This document shows, piece after piece, positions 11,164 to 21,072 of a DNA stretch of 64,000 nucleotides. Each line of letters starts with the position of its first letter. Position 1 is the stretch's first letter. The stretch is from Cryptomeria japonica (taxonomy: Eukaryota; Streptophyta; Pinopsida; Cupressales; Cupressaceae). The notes below the pieces were generated by a model. That model was not told where the DNA came from. It worked only from the letters and a program-made list of their open reading frames with translations, and made no database searches. The DNA is taken from NCBI RefSeq assembly GCF_030272615.1, contig NC_081405.1, positions 576,211,752 to 576,275,751 of the forward strand, in the 5' to 3' direction. Position numbers and translations under genes: made by a program.

Positions 11164-11886
11164 GATCTTGTGCACACAGATTTGTGTGGTCTTATGAAAA
11201 CTAGAAGTGTTTAGGGAGATAGGTACTTTATGATTCTTACTGATGATTGCTCAAGAATGATGTGGGTCACATTCTTGAAAGACAAGTATGAAGCCTTTGG
11301 AAAGTTTAAATCCTTCAGAGCACTAGTTGAAAAGGAAAATGATAAGAGGATTAAATGCCTTAGAACTGACCAAGAAGGTGAGTTCACCTCTAGTGAATTC
11401 AATAAGTACTATGAAGAGAACGGCATCAAGAAGCAACTGTTTGCCCACTGGACTCCACAGCAGAATGGCCTAGCAGAAAGGAACAATTGGACTATAGTTG
11501 AAGCTGCCAGAATGATGCTCATTCAAGGGAAGGTTGCTCATAATTTTTGGAGATGAGCAGTGAGCACTATAGTCTACACTATGAATCGAGTACTCATCAA
11601 GAAAGGTAAGGATAAAACTCCTTATGAGTATTGGACCGGTAAGAGTCCAGTAGTAAGCTACTTTAGAGTGTTTGGTAGAAAGTGTTATATCAAGAGAAGT
11701 GAATACCAAAGCAAGTTTGATGCAAAATATGATGAGGGAATACCTATTCCACCCAGAGCAAAGCTTTCAAGTGTTTTAACAATAGGACTCAAAGAATTAT
11801 TGAAAGTATCAATATTAGAGTCAATGAAACCTGTAAGAAATCTGAGGAAACCAGTAGCGAGCAAGCAGTATATGAACCAAATGTAA
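11164..11886 (+). pseudogene. Element B integrase core and C-terminus
   Basis: The three catalytic positions are still present: Asp in VHTDLCG (about 11170), Asp in RTDQEGEF (about 11362) and Glu in GLAERNNWTIVE (about 11470). Stops interrupt before 11220 (TAG at a Gln position) and at 11557 (TGA). The C-terminal piece 11560-11886 has YEYWTGKSPVVSYFRVFGRK. The usual GYS block after DEG is deleted (DEGIPIPPRAKL), so the end is rearranged. Confidence 0.92.
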
Positions 11887-12130
11887 CCTTCTGGGAACCG
11901 GTTGCAAAACAAACAATTACAAGTAATAGTGCTCCTACACAAATAAATGTTGATGTAGATGAAGATGAAGATGAAGATGAGGATGAAGAGGAAAAGCAAG
12001 AGGAATCAGTTAAGATCATTCCTAGGTATGTAAAGCTACATCATGATCCAAAGAAGATCATAGGAGATAAGGATGTAGGAATACTTACAAGAAGAAAGGT
12101 CAGAGAGAATTCTTGCATGATTTCTGAATT
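11887..12130 (+). pseudogene. Element B integrase-RT linker with acidic repeat
   Basis: The linker contains a run of GAT/GAA/GAG codons (about 11952-11995) that gives an Asp/Glu-rich tract, followed by IPRYVKLHHDPKKIIGDKDV, the same pre-RT motif that element A has. The acidic run is a simple trinucleotide-like expansion and is the source of long false frames on the other strand. Confidence 0.8.
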
Positions 12131-12620
12131 TGAGCCCAAAACATTTAAAGAGGCACACAAAGATGAAGACTAGATTAAGGCTATGGAAGAGGAACTTGAC
12201 TAGATAGAAAATAATTGTACATGGTCTTTGGTACCCAGACCTGAGCACAAAAATGTCATTGACACCAAATAGGTTTTTAGAAACATGCTGAATGAAGATA
12301 GTACAGTGGTAAGAAGCACCTAGAGCATGGTATGAATGTTTACACTCTCATCTTGTGAAGATTGGATTTAAAAGAACAAGTGAAGATAGAAATATCTATC
12401 TGAAGGTAGAAAGAGATCAGATTCGAGTTCAAGTATCCTTTTTTGAGGGAGAAAGTTCAGAACAAAGAGTTTGTATTGGAACATGTTTTCAGTAAAGAAT
12501 AGTTAGTACATATATTCACCAAGCCTCTACCGAAGGCTATATTTACCTATTTAAGAGGTGAATTAGGGGTGCTGCCCCTTAAAGAGGTGAACAAAAGGTA
12601 TGTGCTCCACATCAGTTAGG
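12131..12620 (+). pseudogene. Element B RT/RNase H, collapsed by two internal deletions
   Basis: Three fragments of pol are joined directly: the RT start (ending VFRNMLNEDSTVVRS, about 12310), a short RT middle beginning APRAWYECLHSHLVKIGF, and the extreme RNase H C-terminus (KVQNKEFVLEHVFSKE and IFTKPLPKAIFTYLRGELGV). Most of RT, including the catalytic FVDD loop, and nearly all RNase H are missing. TAG codons occur where Trp or Gln is expected. Confidence 0.88.
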
Positions 12621-12831
12621 TATTGCATTGTCAAATCTATTTTAAGATTGATGTGTTGAAGGATGCTACTCCTCAGGGGGAGCGGCATAGTAGATCATGG
12701 ATGTTTGTGCCTCCATGTTGGCATTGTTGTCAAATGGGAGAAGATGTGAAGTAGAGAAGATATCTGTAGTATTTAAGACATATAATATGGAAGAAGATGT
12801 AGAGATATCTTTGTGTATTTCCAACAATGCC

Positions 12832-12843
12832 AAAGGGGGAGAT
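12832..12843 (+). promoter_or_regulatory. Element B polypurine tract
   Basis: AAAGGGGGAGAT abuts the 3' LTR at 12844, the normal position for the plus-strand primer. The bases before it (12621-12831) contain a second purine run (gggggagcgg, about 12676) and no coding sequence. Confidence 0.88.
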
Positions 12844-14238
12844 TGTTGACATATGTGTAGAGTTTGATGACATGGTATGATTGCATGTTGTCATTGATGT
12901 CAATATGTTGAAGTTGTGAACCAGTATATGCAAAGTGGTGAATCGGTATATGCAAAGATTGTATCAGGATTTCATTTGATTTGACTATTGGTTGGTAGTC
13001 TCAACTTTGGGGTTTCTGGTTGATGCATTCCAAGTTTGTATGATTCAACCAACGACATCTTGTGATGATTTAGCATTGAAATGAAGATTAGATCACATTA
13101 CCACGTCAGCCTTGTGCACATGAAGAATCTCTTTGAGGATCTTGCATGAAGAAGATTGATTCTATCTACCTCGGGAATGTGCAAAATCCTAGTAAACGGT
13201 GGAAAGAGCATGATGGGTTATCAGCTTCCAGAGCGGGGAAGAGCAGACGATGGAGAATGTCTTGAGATTTGTTCAAGATTGTTTTACTCTATGTAATGTG
13301 TTTGAACGGTCAGGATTAGACTGACTATGTTGTTAACCTAGATGCTTAGGGTTTTAGGTTTTGGCCACTGATCTAATTGTTGTTTATAAGGTCGACGATG
13401 ATTTTCATTTGAAGTTGTTGGAAAATGAATATATGTGAGGTGATTCTTGCTAGACAAAAGGAGTAAGCAGAGATTTATAGAGTGTGATTGTAGAGGAAAA
13501 GGAATTGAAGAGGATCTGCCTTGGCATTGAGTGTTGTTATCAGATTAGTGTATTACCTGTTCACTTCTAACCATTTCAGTAGTTGGAAAATACCTTTATC
13601 GGGTAGCTTTAACAACCTTTTTGTAAATCCTTTAACAGGGTGACTCAAAATCATTGAGTTCTTGAATTCATCTTACAAGGTAAACTTTGACAGGGTTTAA
13701 CCTCTAACTAGGTATTTAGCGATCCCTTAATCGGGTGATCCCTAGAAGGAATGGTTCCTAGCAGAACCTGTTGTAAAGTCTTTAACCGAACTAGGTTCCT
13801 AACAGAGTGAACTTTAGAAGAGTTCAAGAACAACTTGTGGGTATTCATCCCCACCATGGTTTTCCCCAGTTGGGTTTCCATGTGATAAATCAGTGTGTTA
13901 TGTGTGATGCTTTATCATGTGATGTTTTAGTGTTTTCTGTTAAAGCGGTAATGTAAGTTGATCTAGTGGTCATTATATTTCTGATGTATTACTTGTTTAA
14001 GCATATGGGTGAAGTGGAAATGAGATATTAGGTTATGTGAAGATCTAAGGGTTACCGGTTCATGACTTTTTTAGTCATTGTGTTTTACCGGTATTGCCTT
14101 GATTTAGATTGGTGATATTGTTTACCATTTAGTTCAATATTTGCAGTTTAAGTTGTTAACAAAGTTTTTGTCCATACTAATTCACCACCCCCCCCTCTTA
14201 GTATCTATTGGGTATTTAATGTTCATCATTATCCATCA
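12844..14238 (+). repeat. Element B 3' LTR, uninterrupted
   Basis: This 1,395-bp LTR is the reference for the broken 5' LTR. It carries the empty site of element A (around 13117-13128) and the empty site of the E-family solo LTR (cattatatttctg, 13971-13983). The motif TTGTCATTGATGTCAA is at 12888-12903 and the C-rich block lies near 14178-14200. It ends TATCCATCA and is followed by the target duplication GTGTC. Confidence 0.95.
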
Positions 14239-14308
14239 GTGTCTTGGTTTAGTCACTTAGTGTGTTGATTTTATTTTCATGTTGAACAGGACATATAGGG
14301 TTACTAAG

Positions 14309-15060
14309 TGTGTGAGGTGAAAATGATGTTGATAAACTATTGTAAAACATCAAAGATTCAACCACAAAAAATCATAGTCCTATAATGAAGCATTCACCAT
14401 ACAACAATGAAGATACCTAACATCATGTAAATTAATAAATAATACAATAATACCATTCACATATCAATTAGGGTATCAATCTACATTGTCTCTTATCTCC
14501 ATTGATTTTGCTTGATAGATTTGCTCTCATATTTTGTATATGCACAAGATCTCAACAAAGAATAGATATTGGTTTCTTGATCACTAGAAAGATTGATTGA
14601 TATATTTGTTATGGTTTTAAAAGGAGAGTATCCTCTAATATAGAAGACATTTTAGATAATTGAGGGATAAGATTAAGAGGTGAAAAGATAACTTGTCAGC
14701 TAGGATTAAAGGGTAGGTAGAAGAAACAATAAAATGATAAGAGGGTAGGTAGAGGAAAATTAAGATCTAAATTACATGTGTCATAGAAAGAAGAAGCTAA
14801 TGAATTAAACAAATAAATAAATAGATTTATTTAATTAATAGAGGAAGTGGGACCAATTAAATAAATATAATATTTATTTAATTTAGGGAAAAGATAGTTT
14901 AAATAAATAAAAAATTTATTTAAATAAGGAAAGGATTGAAGAGGGTAAATGAATTAATTAAATAAACAAGAATTTATTTAATTAATAGAAAACTTAGGAT
15001 AAATAAATTAAATAAATTAAATATTTATTTAATTAAGAAGGACAATTTTAGGTGTCTACA
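14309..15060 (-). repeat. Element E 3' LTR
   Basis: On the minus strand this 752-bp repeat starts TGTAGACACCTAAAATTGTCC and ends CACA. It is homologous to the solo LTR at 8513-9329 along its length, including the five palindromes (14800-15040) and the 3' part (ttctttgttgagatcttgtg, about 14537-14556). The adjoining bases 15061-15079 form a polypurine tract on the minus strand, so this is a 3' LTR with its internal region to the right. The left 5-bp flank is CTAAG; the second LTR and the matching duplication were not found in the window. Confidence 0.85.
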
Positions 15061-15079
15061 TTTTTCCCCTTTTTGAGAT
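15061..15079 (-). promoter_or_regulatory. Element E polypurine tract
   Basis: The minus strand reads ATCTCAAAAAGGGGAAAAA directly before the LTR start TGTAGACACC. This fixes the element on the minus strand. Confidence 0.82.
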
Positions 15080-15942
15080 AATGCATCTTGTCGTGTTGGC
15101 TCAAAGAAGATGAGATAAACTAATACAAAGCTTCCCCAAGAAGGAAATGATATGCCCCTCAAGAGATTGGATGAAATTTCCAGACAATCTCTCGATAAGA
15201 AAGGAAAGCTAGAGAGAGCCAATAAGATAGGATGTCATGTTTATGTCCCCAATTTTATATTTGGAATTTTGACATTGATCTTGGTAGTTCTCTTTGTATT
15301 GGATACATGATCATTTCATTGATTACTCTATGGTAGTGCTATGTTGCATTTGGAGTTTGGCATGGATTTATTAGTTACAAGTACTGATGGATACATGGAG
15401 ATGTAGATATTCTCTTATAATTAGAGACATGTGTCAAGATGGTTGGTGGTTTCAATGTGAAGATCAAGGAACACTCACCTAGTATGGACTAGGGAGAAGA
15501 TTGTTCCTAGTATGAGTCATTATGAATTAGATATCTTTATGAGAATTATCATCCCCCACTCTTGGTCTACTCAATAGTTTACTACTTGAGAGATATTGAC
15601 CATCTTCCTTTTAGGTGCATTATGTTTATCTTTATATTCTATAGATATGGATGTCGAGGTATGGATAGATGATTAGCTTAGAAGGGTTTAGTTTGAGAGA
15701 TGTTTCAAACTGGTTGTCTTCTTATGCATTTTAGTTGCTTTTGAATAAGGGAAAATAGGTTTTGATGGGCCCCTGAAACCCATTATAGCCAAAAGATTAA
15801 AAGATATACATTAATGCACAACAACATGCAAAAGACAACGACTAAGAAAAGGATAGCTGATGAGAGAAAACGCCAGCAAACTAGAGATACCTAATGAAAA
15901 ACAAAAAGGACCGATAGATTGAGCCCAAACTTAGGTTAAGTT
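15080..15942 (-). other. Element E 3' untranslated internal region
   Basis: Between the PPT and the end of the E reading frame there are about 860 bp without a convincing frame. A short open stretch at 15025-15222 overlaps the LTR and PPT and is not gene-like. No repeat of the LTR or PBS is seen here. Confidence 0.55.
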
Positions 15943-16505
15943 CTAAAGCATTTCAGAAGCTTCCAAGTCTAGTTGTTCCATATTATCAGTCATCCACTTG
16001 ATTTCCTCAATTTCCTTGCTAGCACTTTGCATCATTTTGGTGCTCATCTGCATTCTTCTCCCAAGCCCAATCTCCATATCCTCTAGGGTTTCTTCCTTCA
16101 CTTCAATAATGCCCGTCAAAGCTTTATCCCCATTGTCATTCTCAAGCTTACCGATAAGAGACTAAATACTAGCTGAGGAGGTCTTAAGAATCTTATGACT
16201 TTGCTCACTAATCTTTTTGAGCGTGTTCTCAACTCCATCAAGTCTTTTTCAGTGGGCCATGCTCTATTCTCCAAGCTAAGAAAGCTATTTTCATAAGCAT
16301 TGATGATTTCCTCTGCATTACTAATAGCTTTGGTAAGATCACTAAGACAATCAAGGAGGGAATTGAATTTACCCGACCCTAAAGCTTCTAAACTCTCAAT
16401 TTTTCCTACTTCCTGGGCTTGCTTGGTTTTAATGCTAGTAATTTCCTTTTGCATCCAAAGGAGAACCTTTTTGAAGCTATCCATGTCGTTATTGATACAG
16501 AGGTC
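15943..16505 (-). pseudogene. Element E ORF, C-terminal coiled-coil part (unknown function)
   Basis: The reading frame continues from the other side of element C (22978 onward) through the target duplication. It has DMDSFKKVLLWMQKEITSIK, then NAEEIINAYENSFLSLEN, and after one or two frameshifts (about 16140-16250) a Met/Glu-rich stretch with MMQSASKEIEEIKWMTDNME and a stop at 15943-15945. Heptad-like spacing of Leu, Ile and Met suggests a coiled coil. No protease, integrase or RT motif is present. I do not recognise the family. Confidence 0.65.
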
Positions 16506-17114
16506 TGCTAGGATTCCCAAAGATACTTAGAGGGGGGGTGAATCAATATCTAACTTGTATATAAATTTACTTGACTTAAAACATGAAAAATATATTAAAA
16601 CTGTGTACCGATAAACCAAAAATAATGCAGTAAACAAGAATAACAGTAACCACATGAGAAGCACACCATAACATAATATTTTAATGAGGAAATCTAGTGT
16701 GGAAAAAACCTCGGTGGGATTTGTGACCCACAATATTCTCTTACTGGCCAATAAGGGAATATTACTCTTACAATAGGGGCCTACACATGCAAGAAGGCCA
16801 AGTGCCTAGAGCTCACTGCTCAATTACAAAAGAAGTAACAAAAACTTACAAAATGGATTATACTAATTCAAAGTCTTGTACTGCTTCAGAATAGCATCTA
16901 CTATGCCAGATTTAGTACCAGTTTAAGCTCTACTACAAAATAAATCCTTAACCAATATTTTGCATATTAGGTCTACTTATCTTGCATCCTATCACTGCCG
17001 GTGTAGAGTCTGTCTGTTGGTGCCGGTGCCGGTATCATATGATTCCAAGGATGCCATCAATGGAAAAACCTTCAAGCACTTATAATTTCTCATTGGAGTG
17101 TGTATTTTCCAACA
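16506..17114 (-). repeat. Element C 3' LTR (shorter copy)
   Basis: On the + strand it starts TGCTAGGATTCCCAAAG and ends TTTTCCAACA. It is 609 bp against 756 bp for the other copy; about 150 bp present at 22690-22850 (between the tctcacatc and gtagagtgtgtc blocks) are missing here. It contains the block corresponding to CCCACCGAGGTTTTTTCC in the sense orientation. Confidence 0.93.
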
Positions 17115-17128
17115 ATATCCCCCTTTGG
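17115..17128 (-). promoter_or_regulatory. Element C polypurine tract
   Basis: The minus strand reads CCAAAGGGGGATAT next to the 3' LTR, close to the tract of element A. Confidence 0.87.
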
Positions 17129-17303
17129 CATTGATGGCAACAGTCATGAGAAAAATCAAAAGTGTCCAAAATGATATCCAAAAATAGTCTGCCAAAAAAT
17201 TGTCTTTCCAAAATTGTATGCTTCCTTGAGCAAATGAAGTCCCTTCCTTCTGACCATTTTTATCATCCCACTACTCCCCCTTTGACATCAATGACAAAGG
17301 TTC

Positions 17304-20300
17304 TCATTTCGTGTTAATGGAGTCCTGTCCTGATTCTTCTAACCAGTGGGTTACAATTGGAAAGATATCTGTCAAAACTAAGTTTATACCATTGTTGAAA
17401 GTTTTGCTATCTGTTATTGCCTCTTGTGTTCTCTGCACTATACCGTTGAGGATGTGCATTTGCTCTTTCGGTGTCTTTAGTTCAAGAACCAGAGCTTCAG
17501 ATATTTCTTTTCTTAAAGAAGTAAGGTATTCAAGTCTTGGACTAAGTCTGCATTTCAAGTCCTTTGCTTTATCCTTTATTCCCTGTTTGTCATGTTCTAA
17601 CTTCTTGATTCTCTCTTCCTATTTTGCAATCTTCTTTTCTAACTCCAAAAATGAATCTGATGTTCCAATCAAATTGTCAGCAATATTATTTATCTTTTCT
17701 TGAGCTTTGCTGATCTCCTTGTCAAGATATTCTATTAATACATTCATTTTGCAAGTGTCCCTATACAGTTTCTTGAAGTCATAGATTATTTCTCCAAGTT
17801 ATGGTAAAAGGGTGTCCATTTCTTCCTTGTTTTTCTTTACAATATCCTCAAATAATTTATCTTTTTCTTTTATTAGACTCTCATTAAATGTATCCTCATT
17901 TATTTTATCAATAGTCAATAGGTTGTCGGTAATGAACTTAAACAATGTGTCTAGTTGACCTAAAGAATCTTTATTCTCAACACTGCACTTTGGTGCTATC
18001 AATTTAAGAATTGGTATTGTATCATCAATAGCCTTATAGGCTTGTGCATTGCATTTCATGATCTTCTTTATTGAATCTAACAAAACCACTGTTACATTGG
18101 TAGGTCTAAATTTTGTCATAGTTGTACCAGATGTTTGTCCAACAGTCTTTATAATAGTCATGCTACCGGTTGTGGTTATTACCTTGCTTGATTCAACCTT
18201 TGGTAGGTCGGTTTGTGTTTGCATTTCTACAAACAAGGGTTTATGTTTTTCAGTTTGGGCCGGTGGCACTATGTCTGTTTGTACCTGTGCTTCAACTTGT
18301 ACCAGTTTTGGTTTCTCTATCTGTGTCTTAGAGGGTTTCTCTAAGCTTTTAACTACCAGTTTCTCAGATGTAATCTCAGTTTGTACCTCTGAACTCTCTT
18401 TAGCTGATTCTTTAGATAGTTTATCTGTTGTTTCTACCGATTTCTCAGTGGTATCCTTTATCGGTTGCTCTGTCTGTGCTAGTTTTTTTGTGTTCATCTC
18501 AACCTTTGTAGTTGGTGACTCAATAGTCACATTTTTCTCTTTGTCCTTAGTGGTTTCTCTGTCACCCATAACGTTAACTTCCTGAGTGTCTACATTTACT
18601 GTATACAAAATTTCTGATTCAGGGTTTGTATCTTCTACCGGAGTCTCCATACTCTGAGTGGCTAGTTGATTTTCAATAGTGTCTGTAGTTGGAGTATCTG
18701 AAAGAGGTGGGGGCAAATTTTCAGTTATTTTCAGGCTTGGTGGTCCACCTACCTTACCTTTCCCCTTATCTTTGTCCTTTTGATATACTTTGATAGTTTT
18801 TGGCCTAAGAAATTCTTCCTCTTTTGCTTTTTCCACAAAGAATATATCCCATCCATCTATTGTTTCCTCAGATACTTCAGTTACTCTGCTAGCCATTAGT
18901 GCTACATGCCAGTGAATAGTATAAAATAGTGTCCGATTAGCCTCACTAATTAATTTATCTATTTCATCAGGTGAGTTAGTTGGATGCACTGCCAGTAATT
19001 TTTCAGTCTTAATCCTTTTATCTAGTTCAACAATGGCTAATCTTTTAGATTCTAATCTCCTATACAAGTCATTTGGAATTTAATCAACAATTTGCATCAA
19101 AAAATTCTTGTATATATCTAAGTGTAGAATTACACTGTTTTATATGCTTTCCTTATCATCAGCTGATAGTGTATTGTACATTTTATTGATGTTCTTCAAC
19201 TTACCATCCTCTGTAATTTCGCTAAGAATTTTGTCTAGAGGAGCAATAGTCTATTTCACCTTCTTCTTCTTAGGAGTCATTTTCTTTGCCGAAGGCCTTA
19301 CTGCTTGTTTCTTCTACCTTGTTCTTTTAGGTGTAGGAGAGGGTGCCAGTGAGGGTTTTCTTTTTATTTCAACCCTTTTAAATACAACAAGTATATCACT
19401 TTCAGAAGAAGTTCCAACCAGTGAAAGATGAGTTTCTGGTTGAGGTCCTTCCAACTCACTTTCACTTATACCAGTTTGTATCAGAACATCTTCCTTGATT
19501 GCCATTGCCTGTCGGATTCCTTTCCTTACATTTGCTTCAACTTTCTTAACCCTTTTCCTAGATTAAATTTCACTTTCTATTGTTTCGGCATTTCCAAAAA
19601 CTTCCTCTTCCGGTTCCTTTGGAGCTTCAAGGAGGGCTTTAGCATATGTTTATATGATGTTGTCATTTGTTTCATAGCCCATTTTAGTTACCCAAATAGT
19701 TTGAGGGACAACTGCTTCCATCCAAATTTCATCTTTCTTGATCACAAAATAGATTTCCTTTTGATACTTATCCACAATAGCTTATGATAGTCTTACTCTA
19801 GTCTTCATTCGAGCCTTCAATGCTTGGAAATGCTCATTTATGTTTTTCTCCCTGTTCTCTCCCATATTGTTCAATAGATCTAACAGTTGTTTTCCTATCG
19901 GTATGTCAAAGCCAAAATCTCTAGAACCAATATTGGGTACTTTTTTGGTTATGTATATCATCAGAGAAACAAGTAAGTTTCTAAATCTGAATGTTCCTTT
20001 CTTATCTCCTTTAATCTTTCCCAAATTGTCTATCAGCTCATCTTTAAGCCATTCATATATATCTATTCTTGGATTATCATTGACCATATCATAGGCACTC
20101 TTGATATATAGGCTAGAAACTGAGTTTAACCATTTGCATGTGTAGCCTGATAACCTAAGATCATACTGATAAATCTGACATTTATATCCTTCACATCGTT
20201 TACCCTTAGAGATCTTTTATCAAATGTTGCACCAGTTAGGTTTATCACTATGTCATTTGAGACCTTCTTTGTTGTGTCCGGTCTGTTACCAGTGGAGGGT

Positions 20301-20727
20301 AACCCTGTTACAACTTTTACTGCTTCTTTTGTGATTTTATGAATAGAGTCTAGCCAGAAAAATTCACCATGTACTTTTCTTAACACAATCCTTATGATAT
20401 CCTTGGGAAAATCTGGGATACTAAGAATTTCAGTGAAACCTAGGGTTTCTACTATCTTATGTTCAATTTTGTCATTTCAGGATTCATCACAAATCACAGT
20501 TTAAACATGTTCTAAATCTCATCATCACCTAATTCATCAATATGACAATGTATATACATCCTAGGGTCTTCAACATATACTACTCCTTTAGGGATTTGAG
20601 AAAATGCACTTATGCTATCATCTTTCTTTTTAATTTCAGGAACTAGTTTGAAAATGGGTCTAGGGCACTTAATAACCTCAACAACAGTAGGATTTGAAAT
20701 AAATTCAGGAGTGGATGAAGATGCCAT
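17304..20727 (-). pseudogene. Element C ORF2: large protein of unknown function in place of pol
   Basis: The proposed start is 20725-20727 (MASSSTPEFISNPTVVEVIK) and the last stop is 17304-17306, about 1,140 codons. In-frame stops or shifts split it into pieces at 20512-20727, 20126-20386, 19782-20087, 19314-19505, 17799-19067 and 17304-17558. The N-terminal 350 or so residues look globular (FFWLDSIHKITKEAVKVVTG; DIYEWLKDELIDNLGKI; FGFDIPIGKQLLDLLNNMGE). Then comes a Lys-rich stretch with KRKPSLAPSPTPKRT, a Thr/Glu/Lys-rich linker of about 200 residues, and a C-terminal coiled coil (QEKINNIADNLIGTSDSFLE; EERIKKLEHDKQGIKDKAKD). No enzyme motif is recognised. The N-terminal part may belong to the family called putative plant transposon protein domain, but I cannot confirm this. 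Confidence 0.75.
18207..18386 (-). other. Three [TV]QT[DE] motifs in the ORF2 linker
   Basis: In the longest ORF2 piece (17799-19067) residues 228-231 are VQTE, 262-265 VQTD and 284-287 TQTD, about 25-35 residues apart in a disordered-looking linker just before the coiled coil. This spacing and sequence resemble the TQT short linear motifs bound by dynein light chain LC8. Binding is not shown; the motif is short and Thr/Gln are frequent here. Confidence 0.4.
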
Positions 20728-20870
20728 AGCTATAAACACCTCAATCTTCCTTAGGGATGAATGCTTTGATGGATTGCTTCACTTCTTCGCTTAAAATACC
20801 TTTGCTCGGGAATTTTCACGCTCTCGAGGATTCGAATGCTTGGTGAATGAAAAAGGAGCCAAAACACTTG

Positions 20871-20880
20871 CTTTATAATG
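20871..20880 (-). promoter_or_regulatory. TATA-like site upstream of element C ORF2
   Basis: The minus strand reads CATTATAAAG about 150 bp upstream of the proposed ORF2 start, inside the element. The sequence between is pyrimidine- and CA-rich like a plant 5' leader (about 20830-20860). It could give ORF2 its own transcript, but it is a short motif in AT-rich DNA. Confidence 0.35.
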
Positions 20881-21072
20881 TTTATTTTTGCCAACTACCA
20901 CATTTAATTATTGCCGGTTAAGTCACAACTTAAGTCATCTATCGGTATAGAAGCAATTTCAACTTCTCACCATTAACCAAGGGAATAATAACAAATTTTT
21001 CATTTTGTTTCTAAACCCCCATAGGATTTTTCTTCAGTTAGATGAAGAGTCTCCTGTTGGTGGAGTGTTACT

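Larger units (their letters stand above)
676..14238 (+). mobile_element. Element B: decayed Ty1/Copia LTR retrotransposon, host of two nested insertions
   Basis: The element starts TGTTGGCATA and ends TTATTTATCA or TATCCATCA at its two LTRs, and is flanked by a perfect 5-bp duplication, GTGTC, at 671-675 and 14239-14243. The Copia order PBS, gag, protease, integrase, RT/RNase H, PPT is visible on the + strand, but every domain carries stops or deletions. The 3' LTR is 1,395 bp; the 5' LTR pieces (676-981, 7655-8512, 9335-9592) add up to about 1,422 bp once the two insertions are removed. B is therefore older than element A and than the solo LTR inside it. It cannot move by itself. Confidence 0.93.

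Noticed and set aside
14304-14308. CTAAG as target duplication for element E
   Set aside because: Only the left flank is available; the right LTR end was not found, so it cannot be tested. The bases after 15060 are the PPT, not a duplication.
18049-18585. Long + strand open frame of 178 codons rich in Val, Ser and Phe
   Set aside because: It is the mirror of the Thr/Glu/Lys-rich linker of element C ORF2 on the minus strand and has no independent support.
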